Below, in pieces: positions 40,072 to 53,325 of a DNA stretch of 64,000 nucleotides. Under the pieces are notes generated by a model. That model was not told the origin of the DNA. It saw only the letters and a list, made by a program, of their open reading frames with translations, and did no database searches. The stretch covers positions 14,499,953 to 14,563,952 of the forward strand of contig CM067343.1 in the NCBI GenBank assembly GCA_034190875.2, read 5' to 3'. The number at the start of each line of letters is the position of its first letter. The stretch's first letter is position 1. Position numbers and translations under genes: made by a program. The DNA is from Urechis unicinctus. Lineage: Eukaryota > Annelida > Polychaeta > Xenopneusta > Urechidae.

Positions 40072-40509
40072 AATATATATATATATTTGATTATATATAT
40101 ATGGTATAACTATATATCTATATATATATATATATATCTCTATATGTATATATGTAGGATATATATATCCATATACATATATATATGTATATATATATAT
40201 ATTTATATATCTACATATATATATATATATATATATAAATATACTGTTTCATATATATATATATATATATTTATAGATATATATATATATATATATGTCT
40301 CTCCTATATATATATATATGTATCTATATATTTCTATCTATATAGATAGATGTGTCCCATATATAAGTATATAGGTCTATATATGTTCATATATATATAT
40401 CTATATATATATATATATATATAGATATATATCTCTCTATCTATATATATATATATATATATATCTCTATATATCTATATATCTATTTATATCTCTATCT
40501 CTCTATATG
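39968..40509. repeat. AT low-complexity array
   Basis: (TA)n passing into 'tatatctctatata' and 'tagata' variants. It separates segments d and e. Its 131-codon open frame is an Ile/Tyr translation of the repeat. Confidence 0.95.
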
Positions 40510-40510
40510 T

Positions 40511-40865
40511 CTGTTTCGATCTGGCTGTCCCAGTGCTAAATACCACTATCTTGCTTTATACAATTGCAGCATATTTATTCTATCATTGGAGCCAGAGCGC
40601 TCCTAGCAGTTACATTAGGGGTGGTATTTTCCCAACAATTGATTGTCTTTAGAAAATCTCCAGACAATTACCTAAATTATTTCCGTAGAATTGACGTAAG
40701 TTTTTGGTTTCACAATCCAGTCAATAATTAACGGAACATCGTTATCATTTATTACGTTTGCATAGCGACAATAGTCATGCGATTCTTCGATCAACGTTAG
40801 AGTTAATATATGATGTTGTATTATCAGGTAAGTTATGCGATTAGTGATATATTGCTTATGATGTA
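40511..40865 (-). repeat. Segment e: piece of block P, inverted, with empty SINE site
   Basis: Pairs directly with 58190-58570 and, as reverse complement, with 11215-12000 minus the SINE: 'agtgc.aaataccac', 'ttctatcattg.agcc.gagcgctccta', 'taattgacggaac.tcgttatcattta', 'acaatagtcatgcgattcttcgatcaac' and 'gttaatatatgatgtt'. At 40817-40836 it has one copy of the target sequence ('gtattatcaggtaagttat') and no SINE. Confidence 0.82.
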
Positions 40866-41139
40866 CCTACCACTGGTTATTCACAATTCTATGACGAATC
40901 ATGGGCATCAGGAGTAGGATCACTTACATGTTATTGCTACCTCTTTCACTTACACTGTGCCTCAAAGTAAAAGCGCTGATTCGTGGTTAATGTTGCGTTA
41001 CCAACCAGGTCATCAAATTAACATCAGCCGTTTCTTATATCTACCGACATAACCGGTTTTAATCGCCAATTAAGCGTGTTGCATAACATATGGCCACAAA
41101 GCAACATCACTTGCGGGTAAGCTTTCTAAAACCTTCTAG

Positions 41140-41275
41140 TTATTTATGGATCTAGATGATGACCTTTTTCCTAGCGGCCTCACAGTCGCAGAACGAAATA
41201 TTACCAGCTTGCTAAATACATTGGCAGCAATCTAATGTTATCATGTCATGCCAACGCGCCGCTACTAATTGCATA
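41140..41275 (+). repeat. Module M, copy 4 (inside B)
   Basis: 'tatttatggatctagatgat', 'cacagtcgcagaacgaaata', 'cagcttgctaaatacatt', 'ctaatgttatcatg'. A fifth occurrence, 40511-40610, lies only 0.6 kb upstream in segment e. Confidence 0.75.
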
Positions 41276-43640
41276 AGAGATGACATTTACCTTCTATTCC
41301 GTCTAAGAGGTAATCGTTGGTACGATTAGAAACTCTTTATGTGACGTTTCGGAATAACCTCAAAAGCATGAAGATAATCCGAGAACTTGACGTCATAATG
41401 CATTAATCATAAATAGATAATACATCATTACATGTTTTTACAAAAAGTATTCAAATGGGTTTGGTGGGTCAGGTGCAACGAGTGGTTTTCTCGGCCAGAG
41501 ATATATATATTCAAATGGAATCAGACGTATGCATACCGGGATAATCGCCACGAAAGTAAACTCACGCAGTATAAGATTATTAAATTGATTGACTGTGAGC
41601 AACATCTTTGCTCTGAATGGCATAAATGTATCGCCAAAATATGCATTCTGTCATTTATTTGATTGTAAATAACAGAAAAGCATATATCGTGTGGAAACAC
41701 AATCTTTGTTAAATTCATAAACATCAGATAATACAGGATTGCCTCCTTCTTCAGTGCGATAACTAAATTTAAACGCTGCACAAACAATGCCTCCTGCATG
41801 ATTATAATATTCAAATGACAAAAGCAGCTTCAAACAATACTTTTGATCGAAGAAATTGCGATATGCTATACCGGTAGTGTATGTTTTCGTCAATATGCAG
41901 GTCACTGTTGTAGGTGCGCCGCTAGACCTCATTCTAAGCTTAAATGAACTATGAATTAACATTGTCAATATAAGCTTAGACGCAATCGAGTCTTAAATAT
42001 CATTCCCAATCGGATTCAATAATGGTTAAACACACAAACCAACATAACACTGGCGATATTGTTCAGCTTGAACTGGCAGATTCGGACGAATGAAATACTC
42101 AAACATACGAGTAAACCGAAAGGTACTCAAAATATTGTATGTCGTGAATATTAAGAAGGTATTCCAAAAATTCATATCTAATGCCACGTGGCATTAAGGT
42201 AGAAGCTACGAGATATGGCTTGGTCGATCGCTAAATCTAAACTGACTCCTCCGAACATGCCCCCTCTTGCTCTCTCGAGCTAAGCAAGATGGCTGTTCGG
42301 GCAGCAGCTTTGAATGCGCGTGGCGCTCGTAATTACACCGCTGCACAACAACGGTAGCTCATCATACAACGCATTAGACATCGAAAGCGATTTGTAACGC
42401 ATATTTAAGACGGATATTATGGAACATGGTAATGGCTAGGATATAGAACTTTGTACCCATTGCTGTGTGATCAAAATTGATATATTCATGTCTTTGATAT
42501 AATATAATATTTATGTCTATTCACATCGCCGTCTATACATGTAACATCATGACCGCTGCATGCAGAACTACCGCATAATGAACACCAGAATATGATTGCG
42601 GCAGTATTTCTTAGGTTTTTGGTTATATCTGACAAGATAAGCACCAATGATAGCAGTAGAAAGACTGCTGGGGCAAGTGATACCCTTTTATGTTGCTTTA
42701 TCAGCACAATAGCGTTTCTGCATCACAATAACTCCTGTCGACATTATACTGTTTTGCTATCGTTCCACAGCCCGATTATCTAGATTGCAGTAATGAGTCT
42801 CACGTGCCGTTATGTTTGTTAGTGGGAGTAACAACATTAGCGCACGACACAGATAGTTATGTAGCATATTTACGATACTGTTTAACGTTGCTAATTAATG
42901 CGCCATGTATCTCATCTATATTGCTGCCTATTGTAATCAACATCAACATAATGATTAACTCTGTCGACTTTAGTCATGCAACTAGTATAGTAATTACCAC
43001 GCATGGTTTATGTTAATGATTTCTGTATCATACACAGATATGATTCAGGTGCATGACCACAATAATTTGCGTACGAATAAGCTGTCAATAATTATGCTAA
43101 CTAGCTGTTCATGACAATGTCAGTTGAAACGACACATAATTCTGAGACAAGTAACACAATATTCCGTTGACCGGGTATTTCAAAGCATTTGTAAAGATAT
43201 TATCCAAAATAAACGGCCGATTGATTTTGTAGTGCATAAATCGCCCTGCACCCGATAATATACATCGATCTTGCGTTAATTGGCTAACGACAATTCAATA
43301 TAGAATAGACCATGTCATGGCCACTTTCGTCGGAATAGTAATTAATGACCTCTTTCAATGTTTTATCGGCCCTCGCAGGTATTCGCAAACACCGATTTGC
43401 GAGTGTTGTTGTGAGTTATGATGAGGCTTGAGAAACATTTGGTCCTCGCAACTTTTCTTCGTCCTCTGTTCACCTAAACTAACAAGCAACGCTGACACTT
43501 CCATTGCATCTGCTCCCTTTCTTGAGTAGTCATCTGTAGATAACATGATGAATCCATTCAATACGCCGCGTTTCTGTCATTCAAAGGTCGTGTTTTCTTT
43601 ATTTGTACATATTACAGTCCACGATTTCAAGTTGTCATTT

Positions 43641-43905
43641 GTCCCACACTAAGTCAAAGTCCTAATTGCCTTTCGTTGTAATGCATTTTGCATCCATGAT
43701 ACTGCCTCAACAGTCCAGAAGCAAAATTCCATTATCCTGGTTGTTTCACATTTATCGAGATGATATGGAAAAGGTAAAATATAACAGACTTGATAGTATA
43801 TAAACTATCCGCTTTGTAATATCTAAACTGATGAAAGTCACATTTATTTGCCTTATTACACTTATTCTATGCTTTCAGTGAAGAGTAATGAATATAATTT
43901 GCAAA
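43641..43905. other. About 265-bp segment present in B, absent from A
   Basis: A reads 'caagttttcaaaatcattcc' where B has 'caagttgtca', about 265 bases, then 'tttgcaaaatcattcc'. I see no terminal repeats or target duplication, so insertion and deletion cannot be told apart. Confidence 0.6.
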
Positions 43906-44015
43906 ATCATTCCATCAAATACCATGGCTTTTTATTGTTTGATATTAATAGAGTAAGATCCTCTTGTACTGCATAGAAATGTGTTGTAATCCTATATTGG
44001 AACAAAAGCACCGAA

Positions 44016-46591
44016 AACAGGGAAATCGATCTCAGACTAATTAAATGTCTCACTCATGGACATGTCTATACTTCGCCAACATGACTGTTGCACAAACCGC
44101 ATCGCCCGATATGACTTACCCTAAAGACGGCATTTCGAAAAATATGTTGAAAGGGAAACAAATTCAGAGCTAGACTTAAAAATTAAGTCAAAAATGGAAT
44201 TGTTTATCTCTCTGCAAAGTACCATTTTCATCAGAGCATTGCATGATTGAAGGGATTTATTAGGTAGGCGAACGTCTCATGCGCATATAACCTGACTGAT
44301 TTACCAATACCTATAGTTCTTCATAATAGGGCTGTGGTTATTCAACAATAGTCTTCACTGATTCTGACATTATGTTAAGTCTGATGTGTTTCAAATTATG
44401 TATGTATAATACATAGAACTAGTGTTCAGTGGCCGCGATTATTGGCGGAAGAAATATTCTATAGCTGATTAAAGCCATGATACCTCACCTTAATGATTTA
44501 TTCCATAGGGTTAATATCGTGTCCTGCAGTCACATCAAGCAGACCATATATCTTGCTAATGTCAAGAACACATCATTTGTGTGTGATCTAGTGCCTAGCG
44601 CTTGTGTTGAGGCTGGGGGAAGGAAGCAACGGATTGAAAGCCAATGCAGAAGCGGAGACATGTGCACAATCAACTTAAGAAAGCTACCCATTATTCCATA
44701 GATGGCATGGCTTATGGACTGTGCGTTGTCGGCCTTCATAGGCATCATTTTGCTGAACATTTAATCATTGTAAATAAAGTTTTGCTGACTCATCGTTTTA
44801 TTTAAAGACAGGCCACTTAAATCTGCTGCCACCACGGATATTTGAAAAAAACAAGACGCTGATGACCCCTCCAAACCGGTTTTTAGTCTCGTTTTATTAG
44901 TTTACTCTTTAATGCTCGGCTACTTACCTCTGTACTCGCCAGGCGGCGGCTGCTATATACCACTCGGAGAACACAGGGGTAATATCATGTTTGCTTCACT
45001 GTCAAGAAAATTCACATCCTTCTTGTCAGTGAAAGCCGCAACGATTTCTGCTGCCACTTGTGACGTATTTGATCAAGCGCAATGTGTCGAACTGTTGAGC
45101 AGTACCGTCAGCTTGGCTAAATGAAAATAATGTTATCTGGGCTAGTGATAATTTTAAAGCGAAGCCCAATCAGGAAGCAATGTTGTCCTGCATAAACCAT
45201 GCCAAATGGGAAACGCGTAAACATCGGTTACAATATCACGCAAGCCAAATTTCAGACGGCAAAGATCTATTGCGATAGACAGGAGGCGAGAATGTGGCCT
45301 TCTTCGCGACATTCGTGCGCAGCCGTCAAACGATCATTTTTATATTCCTCTGTATATTAGTACCACACATTGATGGCAATAGTTGGAGTTGTTGAGAGTA
45401 CCTGGAATAAAGATGCGACTACACATTGCACGTTTTACCGGGCTAGCCACCAATTAACTTTGAAAAAATACATAAACGAAAATATCGTTGGAGCCATTTG
45501 TCAATGGCACGGGTGAGCCTGCGACACTTCATAAGAGCCGAAATGATGAAACTGTCACGACCGATTCAATACTGATACTAATTGTCTTTTCTGCAGTTAT
45601 CAACTCAAACAGTGCCTATGTTTATGACTAAGCCACGTGATACACACATGCTGTCTACGGGCCGCATAAGGGGCCAAAAACCTGCAAGCCCATGGATTTA
45701 ATCTTAATGTCACCGCATTTGCATTTACCATGAGGGTATTTCTCATTACATTGATCCTGGACCGTCGTATAACATTTAGAGTGTGATAATGTTAGACTTT
45801 ATTGTATTCATGCCCAGGCTATATTGCCATCAGTATTATATATGGTAGCGCTGTGTGGATAGCTTGCATAAAAGGTGGACATAATAAAGTGCTTTTGCGC
45901 TGAAGCGTCTTATGAGGAGGCAAAACGCTTTTGTCCTTCGACAGACTCGTCAACAAATGCTCTTGAAATTACCGACAATCATTAAAGTAAATCCAAACGA
46001 ATATTCTAGAATTACTTATCTAGACCAAATTGATTGTTCAGCACGATTTATAAATCCATTTTCCTAACATCGTAATTAAAGTAACACCAAAACTCGTGAA
46101 ATGTTAAATGGTGATTACTGGGACAAGAGAAAATGGGAGAGAACGGATGACACGGATGCCCATGAGCTAGGCCTGTTTAAATTAATGAGGACTCGGCTAA
46201 AAAGATGACATTCACCTTACAATTTCCCTCATCGTAATCTCTTAGCCCTGTTTGCATTCAACATTGGTGTAAATATGACACATGAGAAGATGAACACTGG
46301 TACTACCTTGGGTAGAGAATTAAAACTATGTTATATTATGTACAAAAAAGCAAAACGAGATATTTGGATGTGCCAAACGTTTTCACCAGAATATGGACCT
46401 TCAACTCAATGAAGTTGTTTTTTAGGCAATGTATCAATATTTGCCTGTGAAATAAGGGAATGGTTTCATGTTCAACTCCATTTGCTGTTTTCAATGATGA
46501 TTGTTGGAAATAGTAGAATTATCATACAGCAAGTGATCTCTATGGAGAAACTTTCTTAATGAAATGATATATAATTTATGTTTAAACGTCC
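44016..46591. other. Non-repeated DNA with a GC-richer patch at 44560-45330
   Basis: This is the only long non-repeat stretch whose composition rises for several hundred bases. It has an ATG-started 70-codon frame at 44912-45124. An overlapping frame, open from 45099 to the TAG at 45276-45278, has mixed amino-acid content (Trp, Cys, His, Lys, Asp well represented). On the minus strand the same DNA has a splice-donor-like 'gaggtaagt' (about 44921-44929) and an acceptor-like 'tattttcatttag' (about 45119-45131). No domain is recognised. It could be a decayed exon or pseudogene fragment, or chance. Confidence 0.25.
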
Positions 46592-46675
46592 TCTTCATTA
46601 TCATCAACATCATCAACATCCGGCTTCGTCATCATCATCATCATCTTTATTATTATCGTCATCATCCCATATTCT
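46592..46675. repeat. CAT/ATC trinucleotide repeat
   Basis: Imperfect 'atcatcaacatcatcaac' followed by 'tcatcatcatcatcat' and 'attattatcgtcatcatc'. His- or Ser-rich frames across it are artefacts. Confidence 0.92.
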
Positions 46676-48404
46676 TAAATCAAGAGGGTCGCATTATCGA
46701 AACGAAAAACTCGAGGTTGAGACGCAAAGATTGTTCAATACTTTGGCGCTGGTTATGATAAATATAGATAAGCACAGCTCTTATATTTATTATGCAAAAA
46801 TTTATATATAATTTGATTGGACGTTTATTCATGTATTATTTCGTCGGGATTCAAAGGACGAATGTTTAATACAAACAGTAAGCTGAAGACTAATTTACTT
46901 TATCCTGGTAATGATGGATATAAGATTTCGTTAAGTTTGATTGCCAAATACTTTGCTGAATTGTTAAATAAATGATTTGAACTAGGGTTTTGTCAATTTG
47001 CCATCATTGAAAGTTGTCTCATTAATTATCACTGATAACATAATTATCTACCTGTACTTGCATTAGGGAGTGGTAAATCAATTTGAGTGAAGATTTATGC
47101 ATTCTTTGTCGTGAAAGAGAAGCTTCTTGCAGTTACACCATGAAAGAATTGGTTAAAATGCTAAAGCTAGAAACCGTTTTATTAATCATATTTAGTGTGA
47201 TTTATTATGGCGTTTTAAAAAGTTTTGTTGGTTAAAGTCAAACAACCAAATTCTACTCTTACCTCTAAATTACAATGTCGGACTTAAGTTAAAATTATTT
47301 TCGATGTTTTCAAAACCACTTTCATTATTCAATTATTAAATCAGTCGAGGATTATCTTGTGATGCTTCCGAGGGAAGCACTTTTTGTCTTGATTAAAGGC
47401 AAATTAATGTTCCGATCGTCAGTATATTTTTACATGACATCACAATTCGTAGGACGGCTACACACGATTATGTGTTTGAGGTATTATCAATCTCGCATAA
47501 GTAAATGATTGTGTTAAACTACAACTAAAAGCAAACATAAAGCTTTATCTCACCAAAATATGTCAAAGTGTCGTGTTGCATTTCAATAATTGCCTATTAG
47601 GTGTTATGTATTAGGTTGCAGTTTACGTCCCTCATACATGTCTCCATCATACACGGCACATATATTATGCATCAGGGGTGAACCTATCAATACGGAGAGC
47701 ATAACGCCTACCCACATACCCAGTTTACCACAGATCAATAAGCTGTATGAATACCCTTTAAGTACCAGGGTTACAAATTATAAATGCACAATGTAAGTCA
47801 AGCGGTAGGATTTCTCGTTGTTCAGTGATATCTGTCAGCTTAACAGCGACGCTTTTTAAGTCGATCGCCGAGGCGCTCTTTGATCTGTGACGGAGTAATG
47901 AATTATCAAAGAAGACGGATTGTGAGCTGCGGGATAATCAATTTTCTGTTCACGACACAACAATCTCCTATCTCTATGATACGTGTCCAATTGTTCTGCA
48001 TAGTTGACGACGTGCCAGTTTATCAATGCCACGTTGTCACGTTAGTCAAACGGCTGATGTAAAACCAGAATGCATCGGGTTTAAACCGCTTTTCTTCTCC
48101 AAGGATACCAACTTTCAGATAAGAGCTCATGACTTATGAAGACTACAAAGCGTGAGCATCATTCTATTCGTCTATCTTGCTTGGTATTGATGTATTGCAA
48201 GCACAAAAGGATGGGAATTGGTCCCAATTTGGTATGGTTCCATATGGCTTCGAGCGTATGTATACTAGCTATGTTTACCGAGGAGATGTCACAACGGTAA
48301 TGAATGAGTATGATCGTTATGCTTTGTTATAGCAACACGTCAGAACGTCACACCTTGATATGAACACGCAAACGCTGAAGCAGAACTGAAGCAGAACTGA
48401 TCGG
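46676..48404. other. AT-rich DNA, nothing recognised
   Basis: No gene supported. A small 11-base tandem ('ctgaagcagaa' twice) sits at about 48376-48397, just before the next TA array. Confidence 0.5.
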
Positions 48405-48930
<526 letters not shown>

Positions 48931-49761
48931 TGAATTCATTCTAAAAACGCATCTACATCTATGACTTCATGCGTGATATAGTACACGCACCTCCCGCGAT
49001 TCTCCAACAAACATCATTTTCGTCTCGTTCTATCATTTGAACATAAGCAGTAAATTAAAATAAGCAGCGGCTCATGAATTAACTAACTAATTGCTGCGTA
49101 GGCCCCTGCTTAAGATTTCGCGAAATCTGATTTACGTATCCATTACGACCTGCAACATCGATTACTTTTTTGCAGCTGGAATAATTTCCTCTATGTGTTT
49201 CTTTCATATAAATTGCTACAATGCCTGTGCCTCACTCCACAAAACCATTAAACAGCCGCGTGTTGGCTCACATACAGAGCGTATACATTACGTCATTAAA
49301 ATGGTAAATCTCATTTTCAAGACTAAGCTGGAGGTATATACTACTATAGTTTGCGGTGTCTGTCTAAATGCTCAATGAGTGATTTTACGGGGGAAAGAAG
49401 AAGATAAGTGCTTACACTCAAGCAGGTAATACGTCCGTATATGTGCATTATATATGGGTTTAAAAGAATCAAGAACAATAAAATTATTGTTGTACGTATT
49501 TGATTGCGTGTTATAATCTGTACTAAATCACGTCAGTGTCCATCTCATATTGACCACACCTATTCGGATGTTATTGTTGTGGTATGATTTTGCATAAGCT
49601 ACCTCGGCGACCCTCTATATTAATATTCCAAAGTACAATGTCAGCACCCTGCACAATAAGCACATAACAACATAAGTAGGCATTATCTGATGCTATATTC
49701 AAAGGCACCACTGTATGACAGTTCAAATGTTAAGTGCACCAATATATATTATGCAATATGG
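48931..49761. other. AT-rich DNA, nothing recognised
   Basis: A 95-codon frame at 49091-49378 starts with TTG and has no recognisable domain. Confidence 0.45.
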
Positions 49762-50843
49762 ATATGTCGGTCCCATTAACGATGAATAAGCATCAGTCAA
49801 ACAGAAACAGGATGTTGTACATGTGAGCGACTCGTTTAAACTCGGTCCTATCCCTGCAGCCAGCAACAAGTATCGCCATTGTACCACCACTCTAAATGCT
49901 AGGTCAATATATACAACTTCCCGCAGATTTTATCATTTCTTCGCTTGCACCAAGGCGATACAAACTATCAAAACTACGACATTAATGTCCGTACTTGCAC
50001 CGCATATCAACTATAAAAATATTCATACAAGTACACCTCTAAGATCTAAATATCACCCGTTAGAAACTCGCCCCAATTTCTTGCTTAATTCGCTGTGCGT
50101 TTGGCATCTATTGCTACACTGCAGTCAACATCACCATCTTCACATCTTGACCTCCTCTCCCAACATAAAGCGAAGCACTGTGCATCTCAATATGTACTTT
50201 TCGTTTACTTTTACGTAATCCCTTTCCTTACGATTGACTGAGCAAAAGATCATTTTTTTCTAAAAACCACTTCAATGCACTACTACTACTTTTGGCTGTG
50301 TTTCTCCCCTTTTGCTCCAACCTCTCAATTTGCCAACTGTTACACCCTATAAAGCTTAATCCACCATTTATCTTTTTGCCATATACCAGTGCACCTTATT
50401 CGCACGCATCAGGCGTTTATCAGCTCTGTGGACGTTTTAATGATTTGCCGATTTAATCGTCGTTGGTGCTTAGTATATGTCCTTTGAATACATATCTGAG
50501 AGGTTCGGCGCGTCTTTTAGTCAACATGTGTATCGCCTCCTTTAAGCGTCTGCACCTCTATAGGTGTTATTTGGTCTACATGTGCAACTTTTTTATAGGT
50601 ATTCTGAAACGGCTACACGTAGTGAGCTGTACTATAGATCTACATACGAAACTTTGTACTAAAGAGTTCAATCTGCGCCGCCTTTAATAAACAAAATCTC
50701 TCTAAGACCAAAAGTGGAGTTTATTGTACTCTTTGGAAGCAGCTGCCAAGCGGCTAATCGTTATATATATTCAGCCGTTCTCCTCTAAAACGGCCAGTAT
50801 TTATCCAGTTGATATTGGTCCACAAATGCTGCTGTTCACTAGT
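49762..50843 (+). repeat. Segment a' of the colinear duplication
   Basis: Partner of 34078-34680. The 131-codon frame at 49823-50218 starts with GTG and lies mainly in DNA that the partner lacks. The partner carries stops in the shared part, so I do not call it. Confidence 0.8.
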
Positions 50844-51689
50844 GCTCTGATGTTATAAGTAGCTGTTGGCGGTTTTTCAGGCCAAGACTGCTTTCAAGGT
50901 ATAATTCATTGCCTTGCATGAGACACATATCAGACTTACCCGCTAGAAGAACTATTTCATTGAGTTTGCTGGCTAGGAATACGGTTAGGTTATAGCGGCT
51001 ATCAGAAAAACGTCACGACGGTCACAGCATAGTTAGGTTCGGGTCAGGGAAAGATTTGAGGTTGGATCCAAGAAGGAGAAACTGTGATGGCAGTCATCAG
51101 TTAATGAAATACATCAAAATAAGGTTCGCGCAAGCGTAATCGAGGTCTTTGCCGTTCAACCATAGCCAATTAGCTGTATTAATATACCACAAATGAGAAT
51201 ACCATATCAAAAATTTCAGTGAACGAGTGATTTTAAATGAAAGGTCAGTTTGGTACATGGATTTCCCGCCCTTGCGCAGCAGATTTTGTTGTGCATCCCC
51301 TATCGACGCCTTACTGCTTCTAAAATACTAGCACCCCTGCCAGCGACCAGGTACAGTGGTATTCGGCACAAATTAAGACTTGGCATGCTAAATATCACTA
51401 TGCACAATAAAACTTTGCAATTACTCGTATAAAGCGAATAATTGATATGATATCTGCGATTATTTTCGATTCTAAATATTTAGGGTGCAAATCAAGTCAG
51501 CTTACGGGATCTTGACACCTGCTTTTCAATAGGAGAGAAATGTACTTCTGCGCGCGGATATCTTTCATGCAATCTCATCCGTGTAGGCATTTGATCCAAA
51601 TTTTTGTTATGTACAAAAGACACTAGATATGTTAACTTATTTATGCGCGCATTAAGTAGATGAGCTGATTCATGCATTGACACAATAAT
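50844..51689. other. AT-rich DNA, nothing recognised
   Basis: No gene or repeat supported. Confidence 0.5.
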
Positions 51690-52200
51690 TGTTTGGGTGC
51701 TCGTGTGGGGATCGGAATGTCAAATGATGCTTAGGAATGAAATCACAGGAATAATATTGTGTGAATTTTGCCTGTATCAGTGCAGTGATTACGTCGTGCT
51801 GCAATGCCGATGTCACATGAGACCTAAATGTGCTTATGGTCCCTGTGTGTCCTTTAAGGCCGTACTGGGCTGTGACCCACAGAAAGCCCATAAGAAATCA
51901 TCCCCCCTAAGAAGTTTTGGTCACATACCTAGAGGGCCGTACGGAGCTGATGCAACCCGTTACGTAACCTCTAGGAAGTCCGTACGCCCGTAGTACATGT
52001 TCAACTATCGGCCACGGGCTCTAGAGGGCCCAAATAGGGTGACAAAAATCACAGAATCGTAAGGGCCATTCACGGGGCTGCATAGCAAACACAACGTACC
52101 CGCACAGACTCGCAGAGTTTTGGCCTGCACAGGGCCCGTAGACAGCACTTAGACAGCCTGTCAGTCTCATGTTGGAAATGGTAACAGCAATTCTTGTCCG
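51690..52200. other. GC-richer island with a Cys-rich open frame
   Basis: About 510 bases with clearly more G+C than the surroundings, and repeated short words: 'ccgtac' at about 51861, 51937 and 51979, and 'agggcc' three times. On the plus strand a frame from ATG 51724 to the stop at 51991 (about 89 codons) carries a cluster of seven cysteines, pattern C-x2-C-x3-C-x7-C-x-C-x5-C-x4-C. I recognise no family: the spacing is not one I can assign to a zinc finger or secreted-peptide class. It could be a fragment of an unrecognised mobile element, a short gene or chance. The island ends where the repeat partner of 30540 begins. Confidence 0.3.
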
Positions 52201-52395
52201 GTGGTTTGGGCTCCCAAACAATTTGTTTGGTGGACCTACACGCCATTCGAACCACATTCTTTTCATCTTCATGAGGTGTTTCCAACATTCATGCTTATTC
52301 CAACTTGTTGCTTATTTAACATAGATTTTAATGGTACCTCTTTTAATTCAAGTAATTATACATCAACTCATATCGGCATTGCTTAATGAGGGCTT
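52201..52395 (+). repeat. Diverged repeat, partner of 30540-30735
   Basis: See 30540-30900. It includes a 17-base palindrome at 52214-52230 ('ccaaacaa', one base, 'ttgtttgg') that the other copy does not keep intact. Confidence 0.65.
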
Positions 52396-53325
52396 ATAAC
52401 ACGTATGGTTATGTTTTTTTCCAGTAAAAACTCCATAGTGCAGAAATACTAAATTTAAACTGATTTCGCTGACAGGTGTTATATTATTCCATTTCACGAG
52501 TAGGTCCAAATTATGTTTCCTGTCCTTTAATATTGCAAAGAGTACTGTCTATTTACTTGTACTGTGCATATATGTGTGACTTTATCAGTTTGATTGGCTC
52601 GTTGATAACATAACTCCTCAACCGTACCTGGTTGTGTTGTTCCTTTCCTCCCTCCACGAATCCGATATTGGTGCCAGCTGAAACGTCACTCATCGTTTTA
52701 TATACTTGCTTCTGCCCTTTGCCATAGCTTCGCATTCTATGCATTCACCACCTCGACAAAGGCGATATTTGTAAGTAATTCCATGAATGACTATAACACC
52801 GATGTATGTTGTTTTTTTCAGTTTAACTGAACGAACTATAAGTAACTATTATATAATATATGCATAAATCTACGTTACGTGATACACAAGATCAGCATAC
52901 TTAGCATTATAGAAACAATTCCCTGGTGATGCGCAGCCTTAGTTTTATGTCCATTGCGTAATGTTTTAATAATACAGTCTTGCAAAGCTGATAACCACGC
53001 TGACGCGTTACCAAGGTAAACGTATAACTACACAGTGCGAGCCTACTGTTCAGTGTTGGGTAGCTGAGGGACCTTGACCCGATATATCGTTTTGTTTATA
53101 ATAGAATCGGATTTGCCAAATGATAAACGAATAGAGAAGACGTCAAAGAACCTTGTGTGCCGAAGTGAATGAATATATCTTATGTCATGTGATCTCATCA
53201 CTGCAAAGCTGCAAAAGGATATAAATATTGATGTTGTAATTTTCTTGACGAGCATAGTAATCTTACGAAGACGCCGTGTTTTCATTAAAACCAATGTGTA
53301 CACTATATTTCCAGTATACTAGCTT
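52396..53325. other. AT-rich DNA, nothing recognised
   Basis: The 86-codon frame at 53043-53303 on the minus strand has no recognisable domain. Confidence 0.45.

Larger units (their letters stand above)
41000..44015 (+). repeat. Repeat family A/B/C, copy B
   Basis: Direct copy of A (26360-30373), lacking about 1.3 kb (A 27350-28635). It carries about 265 extra bases at 43641-43905 and is more diverged from A than C is. Anchors include 'acatcagccgtttc', 'tctaatgttatcatgt', 'aaactctttatgtgacgtt', 'gattgcctcctt', 'atgaattaac', 'gagatatggcttgg', 'gcgcgtggcgctcgt', 'attcgcaaacaccgat', 'agaaacatttggtcctcgc' and 'attggaacaaaagcaccga'. It follows segment e directly. No conserved open frame is shared with A beyond short stretches. 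Confidence 0.84.

Noticed and set aside
49823..50218. 131-codon open frame
   Set aside because: Starts with GTG; the paralogous segment at 34078-34680 lacks much of it and is broken in the shared part.
52214..52230. Perfect 8-bp stem palindrome 'ccaaacaa t ttgtttgg'
   Set aside because: Too short to be significant in this length of AT-rich DNA, and not kept in the paralogous copy near 30550.
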